Positions 13,563 through 24,915 of a stretch of DNA of 64,000 nucleotides are shown one piece after another. The notes under the pieces are model-generated. The model ran no database searches. It was given only the letters and a program-made list of their open reading frames with translations, and was not told where the DNA came from. How positions within the stretch are numbered: the first letter of the stretch is position 1; the number at the start of each line of letters is the position of its first letter. Both the position numbers and the translations under genes were made by a program. The DNA is from Rheum nobile (taxonomy: Eukaryota; Streptophyta; Magnoliopsida; Caryophyllales; Polygonaceae): contig WOAB01000055.1 of the NCBI GenBank assembly GCA_027886185.1, forward strand, positions 914,501 to 978,500, read 5' to 3'.

Positions 13563-14250
13563 GCCATTCTTCTTCTGACTCCTGGAGCCGTTACCTATAT
13601 AAACGAGCGTCCGCTTGGCTTTCTCTGCTCAGCTAACGACATTATCCTTTTCTCGGCATTGGAAGAAGGGCTCTCGCGACTGCTATAGCAGCAGCTATTT
13701 GCTGGTTCAAGTGTTGGGTCTTTGTAGTCTAATAAAGACGTAGGAACGAATCGATAAAGAGTAGATGAGCATTTGTAGTTGGTGTTTTGGCCACGGAATG
13801 TAAATAGAAGCCACTCCCAACGGAGTAGTTCATTGATTCCATTTCCCACCGTATTGTTAATACATTTTTGCATGGTATGTCTCCTCTCAGTAATTGCAAA
13901 GCTGTCTTTTTATATGCATATGATGAATCGATAAATCAGTAGCTTTTCAAGGTATTAATTAGTGAGGGTGTATTATTGTTTTTCTTTTGGGGGTCTTGTT
14001 ACCCCTTTCGATTGGCCGATGTCACGCTACGTCCGGAACTGGCACATCGTGGTCCTGTTTTGGTGAAGATCCTTCATACATGCTATCAGTTATCACTAGA
14101 TCAATTGAGTATTGAACTAGTGCAATTTAGGTTTGCTGTGCTTGTGGTCAGCGAGTTTATTTCAGTTATCGTGTTTGTGTCAGCACATCTGCTGTACTTT
14201 TAGGGGATTACTAATTCCACATGGTTGAAAAATGTGCAAATGGTTGATTT
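13563..14250 (+). other. Probable 3' UTR and downstream region of the SIN3-like gene
   Basis: The sequence after the TAA at 13560-13562 keeps the mixed composition of transcribed plant DNA until about 14.2 kb and then turns AT-rich. A polyadenylation site cannot be fixed by eye. Short ORFs here, such as a 75-codon frame at 13976-14203, do not resemble any family and are better explained as chance frames. Confidence 0.45.
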
Positions 14251-15252
14251 TATTTAACGGTTATAATCACCATTGCTAATTTTGTATTTATTAGTTTAAA
14301 ATTTTTAGATTTAGGTCGGACATATATAATTAAATAGTAAGTTAAATAGAAAAAAAGATTAAATGGTGTTAGTGTAAAAATAAAATTTGTTAAACAAAAC
14401 TCAACAATTAAATTTGGGGCTTAAAAAATTGTTTAATTACAACGGCTTGTAGTAAAGTAGACTAAAGGTCGTTCGTTGTTTTTCTTAAATTGTTTAATTA
14501 AATTTGTAAATGTTAAAATTAAAAAAATATTATAATTCTATTTTTATTTTTCTCTATCCATAGACACCTAATTTGGATATATTTGGTATTTTTTATTGTA
14601 TATTGTATATCATTAATTGAAAATAAATTATTTTAATATTATTTATGGCGATTCAAAATATAAATATATACTAATTTAATTTAGTTACATTAAAATGACA
14701 TTGGGGAAAAACTTTATAATTATAATTTAATATAAATGTATATTGGCCTATTGGGTTGAAAACCCCCCCAATAAAATGATAGAAATGAGTTGGACTTTTA
14801 GAGAGAGAAAATAAAAAAAAGTGGGTTGAAAAGCCCCCCATTAAGCCCTACCAATATTATATATGAAATAAAAATATTCAAGTTTAAAATATTTTTTATT
14901 ATTGAATTTCATAAAATGTAATTATAAAACTTTATAATATACGGTAAATATATTCATAAAAATCCCCAACGGGGATTCCTTAGAATTTCCAGTATGGGAG
15001 CAAGGTGGGACAGAGAACGGGTTGGGGACCACCGTCCCCATCCCCATTCTTATCCCCATAATGGGAGATGATTTCTCCCATAGCCGTCACCATTTATTTA
15101 TTTCATCATCGCCCCTATAACGGGTATGTTTTACAAAATAAAACTCAATAAAATTTGTTAAACAAAACTCAACAATTAAAGTTGACGCAAATCGCTAGAT
15201 AGATCGCCAGTATGTCCGAACACGCCGTAGGCCGTCAAGAGGGCCAGAAGTT
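14251..15252. repeat. AT-rich repeat DNA bounded by a 32-bp exact direct repeat
   Basis: The same 32-base sequence occurs at 14381-14412 and 15149-15180, in the same orientation, with 736 bp between the copies. The interval holds two GGGTTGAAAA-C-run segments (near 14753 and 14822) and a patch alternating GGGGA and CCCC (near 14960-15125) that could fold back. No gene is visible. The repeat may bound an inserted or duplicated segment at the left edge of the transposon block. Confidence 0.6.
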
Positions 15253-17540
15253 ATGTTTCTAGAGACAACACCGAGTGATGTTGGGCCGTCTTCCTACGAG
15301 CCACCTGCTACATACGAGATGACAGCTGCATACGAGTATCCTGCTACGTACGAGATGCTTGCTGCATACGAGCCATCACTTACTTACGAGTCGTCCTTGA
15401 TAGACGAGTTTCATGTGACAGAGAGAGGGGATGACAAAGAGGAACCGACTGCTTCTGCACACGATGATCCCCCAGCTTCAGCTACACACGATGATCCCAC
15501 AGCTCCAGCTGCACACAATGATCCTCAGGCTCCAACTACACGTCGAACTCGAAGACAGGCACCACAGAGACATGGTATAGGAGCGGGTGGGATGGTAATA
15601 GATCTGTTTCTGACTACGTCTTATGTTGGAGGCTCTCGTGTGCCAAGCCTTTTGCATAGTTTCAAAGCCCATGTGGCACACCATATTTATCAGAGCAAGG
15701 TAAGTAAATTATGAATCTGTAATTGATTTAACTGTTATTTAATTTAATTACTCTTATTTAATTTTATTGTTTATATTTCCAACATTTCACTGTTATTTGT
15801 TTTACAGGAGCGAAAGACACTAACGGTTCAATTAAGGGTTGAACAACTGAAAGCATGGAGGATACATGATGTATCTCCATGGTGTATGCTCGCTAGAAGC
15901 AACGGCCTTACTCACCTGCAGAACATCATGTATGATCATATCAATGTGCCGATGATTTTTGCTTTTATTGAGAGATGGCAGCCATAGACCAACACTTTCC
16001 ACATGCCATGGGGAGAGATGACGGTTACTCTCCATGATGTGTGTCTCATCCTGGGTATCAACATAAATGGAGATGCAGTTATACAGCCGATTTCTGAAAG
16101 GGTGATGGACATGAAAAGTTTGAGACGCCTACAAGGTGCACAAGCAATGGAGTTCTTTAGGATGACACCAGAATTGATGTCTACCTTAGAGGTTGATAGT
16201 CGAGGATACCAGCACGAGGCACTACACAAAAATTGTTTGAGCCCAGATATGCAGGACTATCATGAGGTCGTCGCTTCAGGTTATATGTTATACCTCATTG
16301 GTTCCATGCTTTTTCCTGACAAGTCTCAGCACCGGATTCCTGTGGCATATTTGGGCCCCGTACAGGATCTCGCGACCATTCAAACTAGTTCATGGGGATC
16401 GGCTGCTCTTGCACATTTGTACTGAGCACTAGGAGAGTGTTCATGTTTTGGCTGTCGAATTATGTCTACATGTACCACCCTATTGCAGGTAACAATTTTA
16501 TTGTATTTTTTTATGTTTGTTTATCATTTCTTACTTTGAATTATTTAAGTACTTGTGACTATACATATATGTATGTACATGCATGGATCTATCAGTATTT
16601 TCCCTCATTTCGTCCTGCACAGAATCATTTGTGGGATGGTAATGTGCCATATGATGTGCGATGGAGTGGTACAACCAAGCCAACTAATATACCCAGTGAA
16701 ATGTACAATTACAGAGTAGAGCTAGATTGTATGTCTGCGGCAAATGTAAGTACTTCACTCTTTTTGTTTCAAATTTATGTTAAAAACAACCATGTAACTG
16801 AGTTAAGGCCTAGCCCTTTACAGATTTCATGGTGTGATATCAACTTATAAGCCAACTAAGTTTAACATGTTTTTGTTAGGTTAACTGGAAACCCTATGGA
16901 GAGCTTGATTTCAGTTCATCCATATCCCCTTTCAGATTTCATGGTGTTATATCATTCTTGTCCAAATCCGAGCCATACATGCCAGGTCGTGTTGCGAGGC
17001 AATTCAGCCGTGTTCAGGGGATACCAGGAAAAGTTATAGAGCCACTAAGAGCGATCAGACCCACCGAGCTGAAGAGTTACGTAGTTGAGTACGATACAAG
17101 TACTTGGATTTGGGATTGCAGGAACTTGCACTCCATTAGCCTCGAGCTGATGGCCCTCCAGCGATACATGGGTTTGAGTGCAGCGCATATTACATGGTGT
17201 GGTACGAGCCTCTCACACACATGTATGTCTCGCCCCCTCCCTATGCTACCGTCGAGCCCACATATCATGAGCGAAGGGATCCACGTTCTCAAGTGATAAT
17301 ATGTTTTTCACACTTATGTCTCAAATATCAAATAAAATTCATAGCTATATTTATTATTTCATATATGTGTAGAGCATTGGAAGGGTCGTGGAGTTGCTCT
17401 CCCCATTTGCAGACGCAGATACATGCCCCGCTGATATTCGTGAAGCCATCAGGAGATCTTTACGTGAGCTAAGAGGCGATATACATCCATCAACTTTTGA
17501 GGCCAGTTTTGGCAATCGTCATGTTCCAGATGATGATTAG
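15253..17540 (+). pseudogene. Plant-mobile-domain (MAIL/PP7-long-form type) transposon-derived gene, broken
   Basis: Exons as read: 15253-15699, 15808-16488, about 16580-16745, 16880-17294, 17373-17540. The N-terminus is repetitive (TYEM/AAYE units, then HDDP/APA units). The core matches the plant mobile domain: VEQLKAWRIHDVSPWC, TVTLHDVCLILGI and GYMLYLIGSMLFPD, followed by IPVAYLGPVQDL and RVELDCMSAAN. In other family members it is called MAIN-like or serine/threonine phosphatase 7 long form homolog. PMD proteins occur as cellular genes linked to TE silencing and as TE-borne genes. In-frame stops lie at 15985-15987 (TAG) and 16423-16425 (TGA), and a frameshift occurs near 17170-17190. It converges on the MULE transposase gene, with only about 219 bp between their stop codons, which suggests a single mobile unit. 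Confidence 0.8.
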
Positions 17541-18064
17541 TGTGTGTGGTAGTTTGTTTGATACACTCTTTGTGGGATGTTTCAGTTTGTTTAGACCTTT
17601 ATCGAACTTTTTTGTCTAAGTATGTTCGATTAATCGTTTTGGATGATTAGTAGTATGATCAAATTAGACAAGCGGCCAAAAAGTACAACTGTCTTATCAA
17701 GCAGTCAAAAGTACAAAATATCATGTAACAAAACAATCAACTAGTCATCTGACACATTCTAAATTGACTTGCGACCACGTTTGACTTTGACGTCATTCTT
17801 GTACTTGTGCAAACGCAAAAGAAACTGATTGATCAAAGGAGACGCAAAGTCGTGATGGTATCTCTGCCACAAGCTATATAGTTCTAGCAATGGTGAATTC
17901 TCAGACAGGGACACCTACAATACGAATCACAAGTATGTTACGTAATTAAAAAAAATACTCCCAAGTTGTAAGAAGGTTAGTAATATACCGAAATGTAATA
18001 AGCCTTCGCTTTTGACAAACAGATGCAGATCGTCTGAATCGTTGATGAGGCTAAAGTCGTGATG

Positions 18065-19327
18065 CCTATCAAAGAATCCCTAAAAATCTAACTAAGTATA
18101 GCAGGTAAGTAAGGGTCGAAGGGAATCAAAGGATCTATCTCTAAATATGCAAGCAAGTTATCAACTAAGAACAAAGGGGGTTTTGATGTTTGAGTTCTGA
18201 ACTAATGAAAGAAAACAAGCAAATGATTAAAATGATTGTAAATATGATGGCGAGGGTATTCCACCAAACAAATATCCACACTTCAGTATGATAGGTTGAT
18301 CCTAGGTCTCTCTTATTCAATTAATCCAATGGTTGTCCTAATCCCTATTCTGAATTAGTTACCAGTCCAACTAGTCCTGGTAACCCTAACTATTGAACGC
18401 ACAAGAAACTATCAAGATTTAGAACAATAGTTGCAGGAAGCATATGAATAGATAGGTGCATGCAGTACTTAACAACTCGTCAGTATTTAATATGCAATTG
18501 ATTCTCTTCACAATAAACTTTCACAACTCGTTCCAGTAAATTGTGGCTGCTACTTAAGATAAGGAATTTCAACTCGAAATAACCAAACCCTAGCGATAGA
18601 AAATTACCAATAACAACTAGTTGCGTCCAACAAGCGAAATCAATAATAATCAATATGAATAAGCACAAAGAGAATCAAAACAACCCAAAGGAACTAGAAC
18701 AAGATTTATAACCTCACAACCTAATCAATTGAAGGCTTCAATCGTCATGCGGAATAATGGAAATTAGTTCCTTCTCATGGTTTGTGAGCAAGAACTAGAG
18801 AAAAGAACAAAACGTAAAAACTAAAAACTCCCTCATCAATGAGTCCTCGGAAAACTAGGTATATCCCTTAGCTAAACCTAACTCATAAGATAACAATTAA
18901 AAATCTTTCCAAAAAGAAATAAACGGAATAAAAAGAAATAACGAAAAAGGAAAATAACATAAGACTTCGGAAGACGACGCGACTTGCTGGCACAGGTTTC
19001 CGCGATCGCGGATGGATTTCCGCGGTCGCGGAAATTGCATTTTTCTGGTTCGTCCTCTCGACTTATCTGCGGGCATCTTCTGCGGTCTTCTGCGGTCGCG
19101 GATTCTCCTTGGCTGCTCCAAATGGCTTCTTCTTCAATCTTCCCTCGGTCTTCACTTGTGGTCTTCTCTTCCATCTTCAATAAGTCTTCGTTTACATACT
19201 TAAGACCACCAAATCAACATATCTTCATTTCACTCCAATCTTCTAACATCTCCTCTAAAATAATCCAAATGACACCCAAAATAACGGTAACAACTCCTAG
19301 TTACGCACTACAAAGTAGAGCGTATCA
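18065..19327 (-). repeat. LTR copy A (3' LTR in element orientation)
   Basis: Direct repeat partner of 20154-21408, with scattered substitutions and small indels only. It contains GC-rich near-palindromes CCGCGATCGCGG (19000-19011) and CCGCGGTCGCGG (19020-19031) and a third partial set near 19080-19101. The rest is AT-rich. Small ORFs seen in it recur in copy B and are not genes. Confidence 0.8.
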
Positions 19328-20153
19328 AATTTCCCATGCTTAGACCTTGCTCGTCCTCGAGTAAGCTAAAAGAAACTTACTCCTCCAATGAAATACCCAA
19401 GGTCTCAAGAAGCACATCAAAACTCTCTCCACTCAGAATTGTACCTAAACAATGAACCTACCAGGTACCAACACAATAAGCACAACATACAAGCAAGCTT
19501 TAAGGGAAGTGGGAAACTTCCCCCAAGCTTATCTCGGACACCAAATAGAGTAATGGGATCATCTAGTCCTAACCTCCATCTAACTCCTTATCGCTCCAGA
19601 GTGACCTATCTGAATCCTCCTTATAACTTCAACACTTATGTCGCCACGCCATGAACAATGAGGAATCATAAAAATCACTCTTCTTGTTTTCGCTCATTTT
19701 GCCAAGGCGTCCTTTCGGGTTTTCACCAAGCCACTCATTTCATTTTTCTGTAGACGGGCTCACAAAACTCACATCACTCTTTAGCCTATTTTTACCCCCA
19801 GCCTAATGCTAGTCCAGGCTACTTGCTTCTTGCCTAAGTCGCCCTTTTGGGTTTTCGACTTATCCCAGGATTTTCATTGTATGTCTTTTTTGTATTTTTG
19901 ACTTTTTTCGGTTTTTTTTTTTGAAATAAGAAGTTGAAACAGAACAACTACGAAATTGAAATTGCAATGCCAAAGAAATATATACAATGATAAGTAGCAA
20001 GTCTAATTCCCTCCCCCATGCTTGAAGATCGCATTGTCCTCAATGTGAAAGAAGACAAAATAAAATACAGGGAATAGAAAAAGAGACTCACTGAGGGGGT
20101 GGATATGGAAAGCGGCCAAAGAACTCCGCCTGCTGCCGCTGCATCTCGAGCAT

Positions 20154-21408
20154 CCTATCAAAGAATCCCTAAACTCAGTATAGCAGGTAAGTAAGGTCGA
20201 ATCCCAAGGGAATCAAAGGATCTATCTCTAAGTATGCAAGCAAGTTATCAACTAGGAACAAAGGGGGTTTTGATGTTTGAGTTCTGAACTAATGAAAGAA
20301 AACAAGCAAATGATTAAAATGATTGTAAATATGATGGCGAGGGTATTCCACCAAACAAATATCCATACTTCAGTATGATAGGTTGATCCTAGGTCTCTCT
20401 TATTCAATTAATCCAATGGTTGTCCTAATCCCTATTCTGAATTAGTTACCAGTCCAACTAGTCCTGGTAACCCTAACTATTGAACGCATAAGAAACTATC
20501 AAGATTTAGAACAATAGTTGCAGGAAGCATATGAATAGATAGGTGCATGCAGTACTTAACAACTCGTCAGTATTTAACATGCAATTGATTCTCTTCACAA
20601 TACACTTTCACAACTCGTTCCAGTAAATTGTGGTTGCTACTTAAGATAAGGAATTTCAACTCGAAATAACCAAACCCTAGCGATAGAAAATTACCAATAA
20701 CAACTAGTTGTGTCCAACAAACGAAATCAATAATAATCAATATGAATAAGCACAAAGAGAATCAAAACAACCCAAAGGAACTAGAACAAGATTTATAACC
20801 TCACAACCTAATCAATTGAAGGCTTCAATCGTCAGGCGGAATAATGGAAATTAGTTCATTCTCATGGTTTGTGAGCAAGAACTAGAGAAAAGAACAAAAC
20901 GTAAAAACTAAAAACTCCCTCATCAATGAGTCCTCGGAAAACTAGGTATATCCCTTAGCTAAACCTAACTCATAAGATAACAATTAAAAATCTTTCCAAA
21001 AAGAAATAAAACGGAATAAAAAGAAATAACGAAAAAGGAAAATAACATAAGACTTCGGAAGACGACGCGACTTGCTGGCACAGGTTTCCGCAATCGCGGA
21101 TGGATTTCCGCGGTCGTGGAAATTGCATTTTTCTGGTTCGTCCTCTCGACTTATCCGCGAGCATCTTCCGCGGTCGTGGATTCTCCTCGGCTGCTCCAAA
21201 TGACTTCTTCTTCTTCAATCTTCCCTCGGTCTTCACTTGTGGTCTTCTCTTCCATCTTCAATAAGTCTTCGTTTACATACTTAAGACCACCAAATCAACA
21301 TATCTTCATTTCACTCCAATCTTCTAACATCTCCTCTAAAATAATCCAAATGGCATCCAAAATAACGGTAAAAACTCCTAGTTACGCACTACAAAGTAGA
21401 GCGTATCA
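20154..21408 (-). repeat. LTR copy B (5' LTR in element orientation)
   Basis: Second copy of the LTR. The same CG-rich near-palindromes are present near 21089-21100, 21109-21120 and 21160-21180, but several CpGs have become TpG or CpA, as expected after methylation-linked mutation. A third, more distant relative in opposite orientation begins at 62943. Confidence 0.8.
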
Positions 21409-24330
21409 ATCGTCGTGACGTTGGACCAATCCATCAGAACATTTAGAGGCATAAAAGTTTGGTTCGAGGCACCCAACACGGCAAAGGCACAATTGAACGT
21501 AGTAGCGACCAGGAAGCCCATGTCTGGAACTCCAAACCAAGTATCCTTTGGGGCAAAACCCACCCCAAAATGATCAAGGCCCCGTCGCAAGGAAGCTAAG
21601 TCATAATGAGCTAAAGTTTTTTCAAACATAAATGGGTATTCCTCTAGCTTATCAATCATGCTTTGTCTTACGTATGCCCATTTGTCTTGCCCAATCCCTA
21701 GAGATTCTGCAATTGCTTTGTATCCACAGTTTCCATCCGGTAGAATCCCACTGTAAGCGGTCAGGTGTGTGTGTATACACATTGGAACGATATCAAACCA
21801 TGGGAACCCGGAAATAGGCTGCTTCGATTTCACCCGAGGTGTGGGAGCTCTAATAGGAGACACTTGTACCGGGGGAGCTCTAACCTGAGACACTGGAGGT
21901 GTAAGAGGTCTAATCTGAGATGGTGTGCTCGGGGAATCTGGGTGCTTTGGGGGCCTACCCCGTTGCTTCTTTGGAGGTGTTTGGTTCAACTCTTGTTCAG
22001 TGATCTCCCACGAAGAAGGAAGTATTTTGTTTAAAGCTCTCTTTGGTCACCCCTTAGTCTTTACAACTGTCGGTTCTTGCAGACTAGTCCTCTCTGGATG
22101 AACTAATTCTAAAACTGCATTGGCACATTTAATTTGTTGATCAGTTGGCAAAGTGGGGAAGTCATTACTACAGAAATCATCCATCAGCGACCTGGCAACT
22201 TTGCGCTTCCACCCTTCATCTTTTTCATTTTGCACGACTTCTAAGTCCAACTGTCTCCAAAAGCTATGCACGACTTTCAGTGGGATAGGTATTTGATGCT
22301 CCACCCATCGTGCAATCTTATGGACACATGGCAACCCATCTCTCACAGACATATGTCATTTGCAAATGGGGTCAAAAAATGGATCTTCCCCACGTTTGTA
22401 TTCATTTATCAAGCGCTTTATGGCTTCGTCAGAAACCTTGTACTTCAACTGCTTGAAAACATCTGCCACTGTCACCATACACATTGTCTTCTGGCGACTA
22501 ATGTTGAAGGTTGCCTTTATCTCATTTACTTGGATGCACATCAAGGAATCATACTGACCTAATACAGTGTCTAACCTACCATGTGGAGTAGTCAAGAAGT
22601 TTTTCAAAGACGAGTGTTCTCCTTCAACCCTACAGTTGAAATAACAAAAATAACATATAATTATATTTTGTTCGTGTATAGGCTTGATAATAATGCATTC
22701 AATATATTATATTGCACAAACCTGTTTGTCGTGGTAGTTCCCAATGTCAAAACCGTATCCGTCCAAGTCGACACAATTCTTTCCCTATACGGTTCAAGCC
22801 ACTGGTTTCGGACATACTGAAGCAGGCTTTTCCTGGTGCTCCATTCAACCTCAATCTTGCGCAGACTTCACTCGTACTCCTCTACAGTTTTTTCCTTAAA
22901 GAACTCCATGTAAGCATTTGCAAACCTTGTTGCAGTGTCAGCATGCTTGATGATTTTCTTAGCTTTGGCCTCGATGTTCTTGTATACATGACGCCTACAT
23001 AAAATGTACTTTTCCTTTGGGAACAATTCATCCACCGCATTCATCAAGGCAAGCTCTCGATCCGTCACTATGCATGTAGGTTGCTTCTACACAAGCCCAC
23101 AAAGTTTGACAAGCTGCTTTATAGCCTACAAGTAATTTTCTTCCCTCTCATGTTTTAGAAATGCCCCCGCTATGTTGTAATTCTTCCATGTAGAAGTAAA
23201 TCCTACAATTTCCAGGAAAGGCATCTCATATCTGCACATAGATTAACATGTTATTGTATAGTAAAATAACATATTAATAACTAGATAATAAAGAGATGTG
23301 CACGATGGTTACATGTTTGTTCTGTAGGTGGAGTCCAACAATAATACATATGGAAATGCCTTGAGGAGTGATATGGAATCCGGGCTGGCAAAAAAAATGT
23401 CGGTAATCTTATTGGTTTTACGGTCCGCCTTATGCTCCATATAGTAGTTGTAATCATTACATTTGAGGAAGAATTATTGGACAATTGTTCTTCCTTATAT
23501 ACCATCCCTTCGTACCTTGTACCGCTCATTGTACACTTGCTTCTTTCTAGTGCAGTTCCTTGAGAACTCATTCAGTGCAGTTGCAATCTGGGTTGGCGTA
23601 CAATGTGTCTTTGTCATTGACTGCACCAATCTCTTCTGCTCATCTGTGAGCCTGCCAGCTAATACATGCCCATATAAACTAGTCCCAATCTCATGGTTGT
23701 GAGTTCCATGTACAACATCGATCTTCCATGAGCCTCTAGGATGTTCACGACACATTAATTTGAAAGGACACCCACAATTTTTTTGTCTCTTGTGTTTTTT
23801 CGGACTCTGTTTTCTCCTCCTTTAGATGGGGTGTATATTCATTCTCTTTCACACAACAACATAGTCTTCCCAAGATGACGATCATCTGATTTTCTATCTC
23901 GGCAAATCTTGATACACATGTTATTTTGAAACCCATTCTCTTTAACCCACTTAATTGCCTCATCCCTGGTGCAGAACACAGTATCTGTAGTAAACAACTC
24001 AAAATAATCAGCTGAAACTTAGTTTACATCCTCTAAGGGTACCCCAAACTGCGGCTGTGTGTGCAATGGTGGGAACCCAAACTGAGGAATTAATTATGGA
24101 GTTACAAATACATGGCCAAATCCATCATGAAGCGTAAAATACGGAAGTGATTCTGATGGTACAAATCCATTGCCGAGCGTGTACGAAGAAGACGTCCCAT
24201 TTTGTGATGTTGATGCAAACTCACCATTAAGGCTTAGGTCGTTAAGCCCAATATAAAGGCCATTATTTTCCTGTTAATTTTTTTTTAGTGAGTCACAGTA
24301 AAAAAAAAACAGATTCTGCAAAGTATTCAA

Positions 24331-24413
24331 TCCGTCACGGACTAGGCTATTCCATCCGTGACGGACATATCCTCTTCACCCATCACGGATGTAAGCTTTA
24401 TATCCGTCACAGA
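24331..24413. repeat. Four-unit 24-bp palindrome array in transposase intron 1
   Basis: Palindrome-like cores TCCGTCACGGA (24331), TCCGTGACGGA (24355), CCCATCACGGA (24379) and TCCGTCACAGA (24403) recur at exactly 24-bp steps. The 13-bp spacers are not conserved. The array lies in the first intron of the MULE transposase gene and shares the CCGT/ACGG arms with the 32-bp array upstream of the start codon. Confidence 0.75.
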
Positions 24414-24915
24414 GCGACTTGTTTTCGACAGGTTTCTTCGACTGTTTTTTTGTTATCGGCCGACAAGTTTTTTCCTTACAAGTTACAAACACTAGAAATT
24501 TGACTATAAATATCCTAAAAAACACATTTATGATTAGAACAACATTTAAAAACAATCTATTTACAACAATTATATTTAATCTAGTTAAAGTTTGGACTTT
24601 TAATAAGTAAAAATCAAAACTTTCATGCTTTGAAGTAAAAGAATTATGACTAGAACAACACATAACTCAAGTTTGAAGTAAAAACAAAAGGAACTAACCT
24701 CGTTGTGATCAAACATGAATGAATCATTTCCTTCATTCATGGTGCCATAGAAATCATCATGATGTTCCATAAGATATGAGATTGTTTTTGTTTGAGGGAG
24801 GAAGAATTTTTGTTTGAAGGTGGAAGAGTGTTTGCCGTAATATGAAGGCGGGTAATTTAATTCTGTTAGGTGGGGACAAGTAACATTTATTGCGACAATT
24901 GAGTTTTGTGTTTCA

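Larger units (their letters stand above)
18065..21408 (-). mobile_element. Non-autonomous LTR retroelement without gag-pol, nested in the MULE gene
   Basis: Two direct repeats of about 1.26 kb (18065-19327 and 20154-21408), nearly identical by eye, flank 826 bp. Read on the minus strand, the LTR begins TGATACGCTCTACTTTG. The internal part keeps only the last 21 codons of an ORF (ending FFGRFPYPPPQ, stop), then the motif GACAATGCGATCTTCAAGCA followed by a G-run, a pattern I associate with the 3' region of Athila/Tat-type Ty3 elements, and a purine-rich tract next to the other LTR. No PBS is visible after the first LTR, so the internal deletion starts at the LTR edge. Matching host sequences GTCGTGATG (18056-18064) and GTCGTGACG (21412-21420) flank it. 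Removing the insert rejoins the OTU frame. Confidence 0.8.
17759..24770 (-). pseudogene. FAR1-type MULE transposase with C-terminal OTU cysteine-protease-like domain, broken and interrupted
   Basis: Reading leftward from the ATG at 24770: a short exon (24699-24770), an intron with a 24-bp palindrome array, then a FAR1/WRKY-GCM1 DNA-binding region (DTVFCTRDEAIKWVKENGF, with WKIDVVHGTHNHEIG near 23.7 kb). MULE transposase core motifs follow (YEMPFLEIVGFTSTW, IVTDRELALMNAVDELFP), then a decayed SWIM finger (DGLPCVHKIARWVEHQ). Next comes an AT-hook-like QRGRPPKHP and an OTU domain (PDGNCGYKAIAESLG, 21.7 kb) continuing at 18.06-17.76 kb beyond the inserted LTR element. At least seven stops or shifts break it, including TAG at 23126-23128 and 23087-23089, TGA at 22356-22358 and a shift near 23783. 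The first catalytic Asp region is not visible. The usual OTU His position appears to be Tyr (YYISVSL). It is a dead copy. Confidence 0.85.

Noticed and set aside
13976..14203. 75-codon frame after the SIN3 gene
   Set aside because: No family resemblance, and it sits in the probable 3' UTR or spacer.
18056..21420. Reading the 3.3 kb insert as a MULE because of the 9-bp flanking match
   Set aside because: The insert has long direct, not inverted, terminal repeats plus a Ty3-type 3' region, so it is an LTR element despite the flank length.
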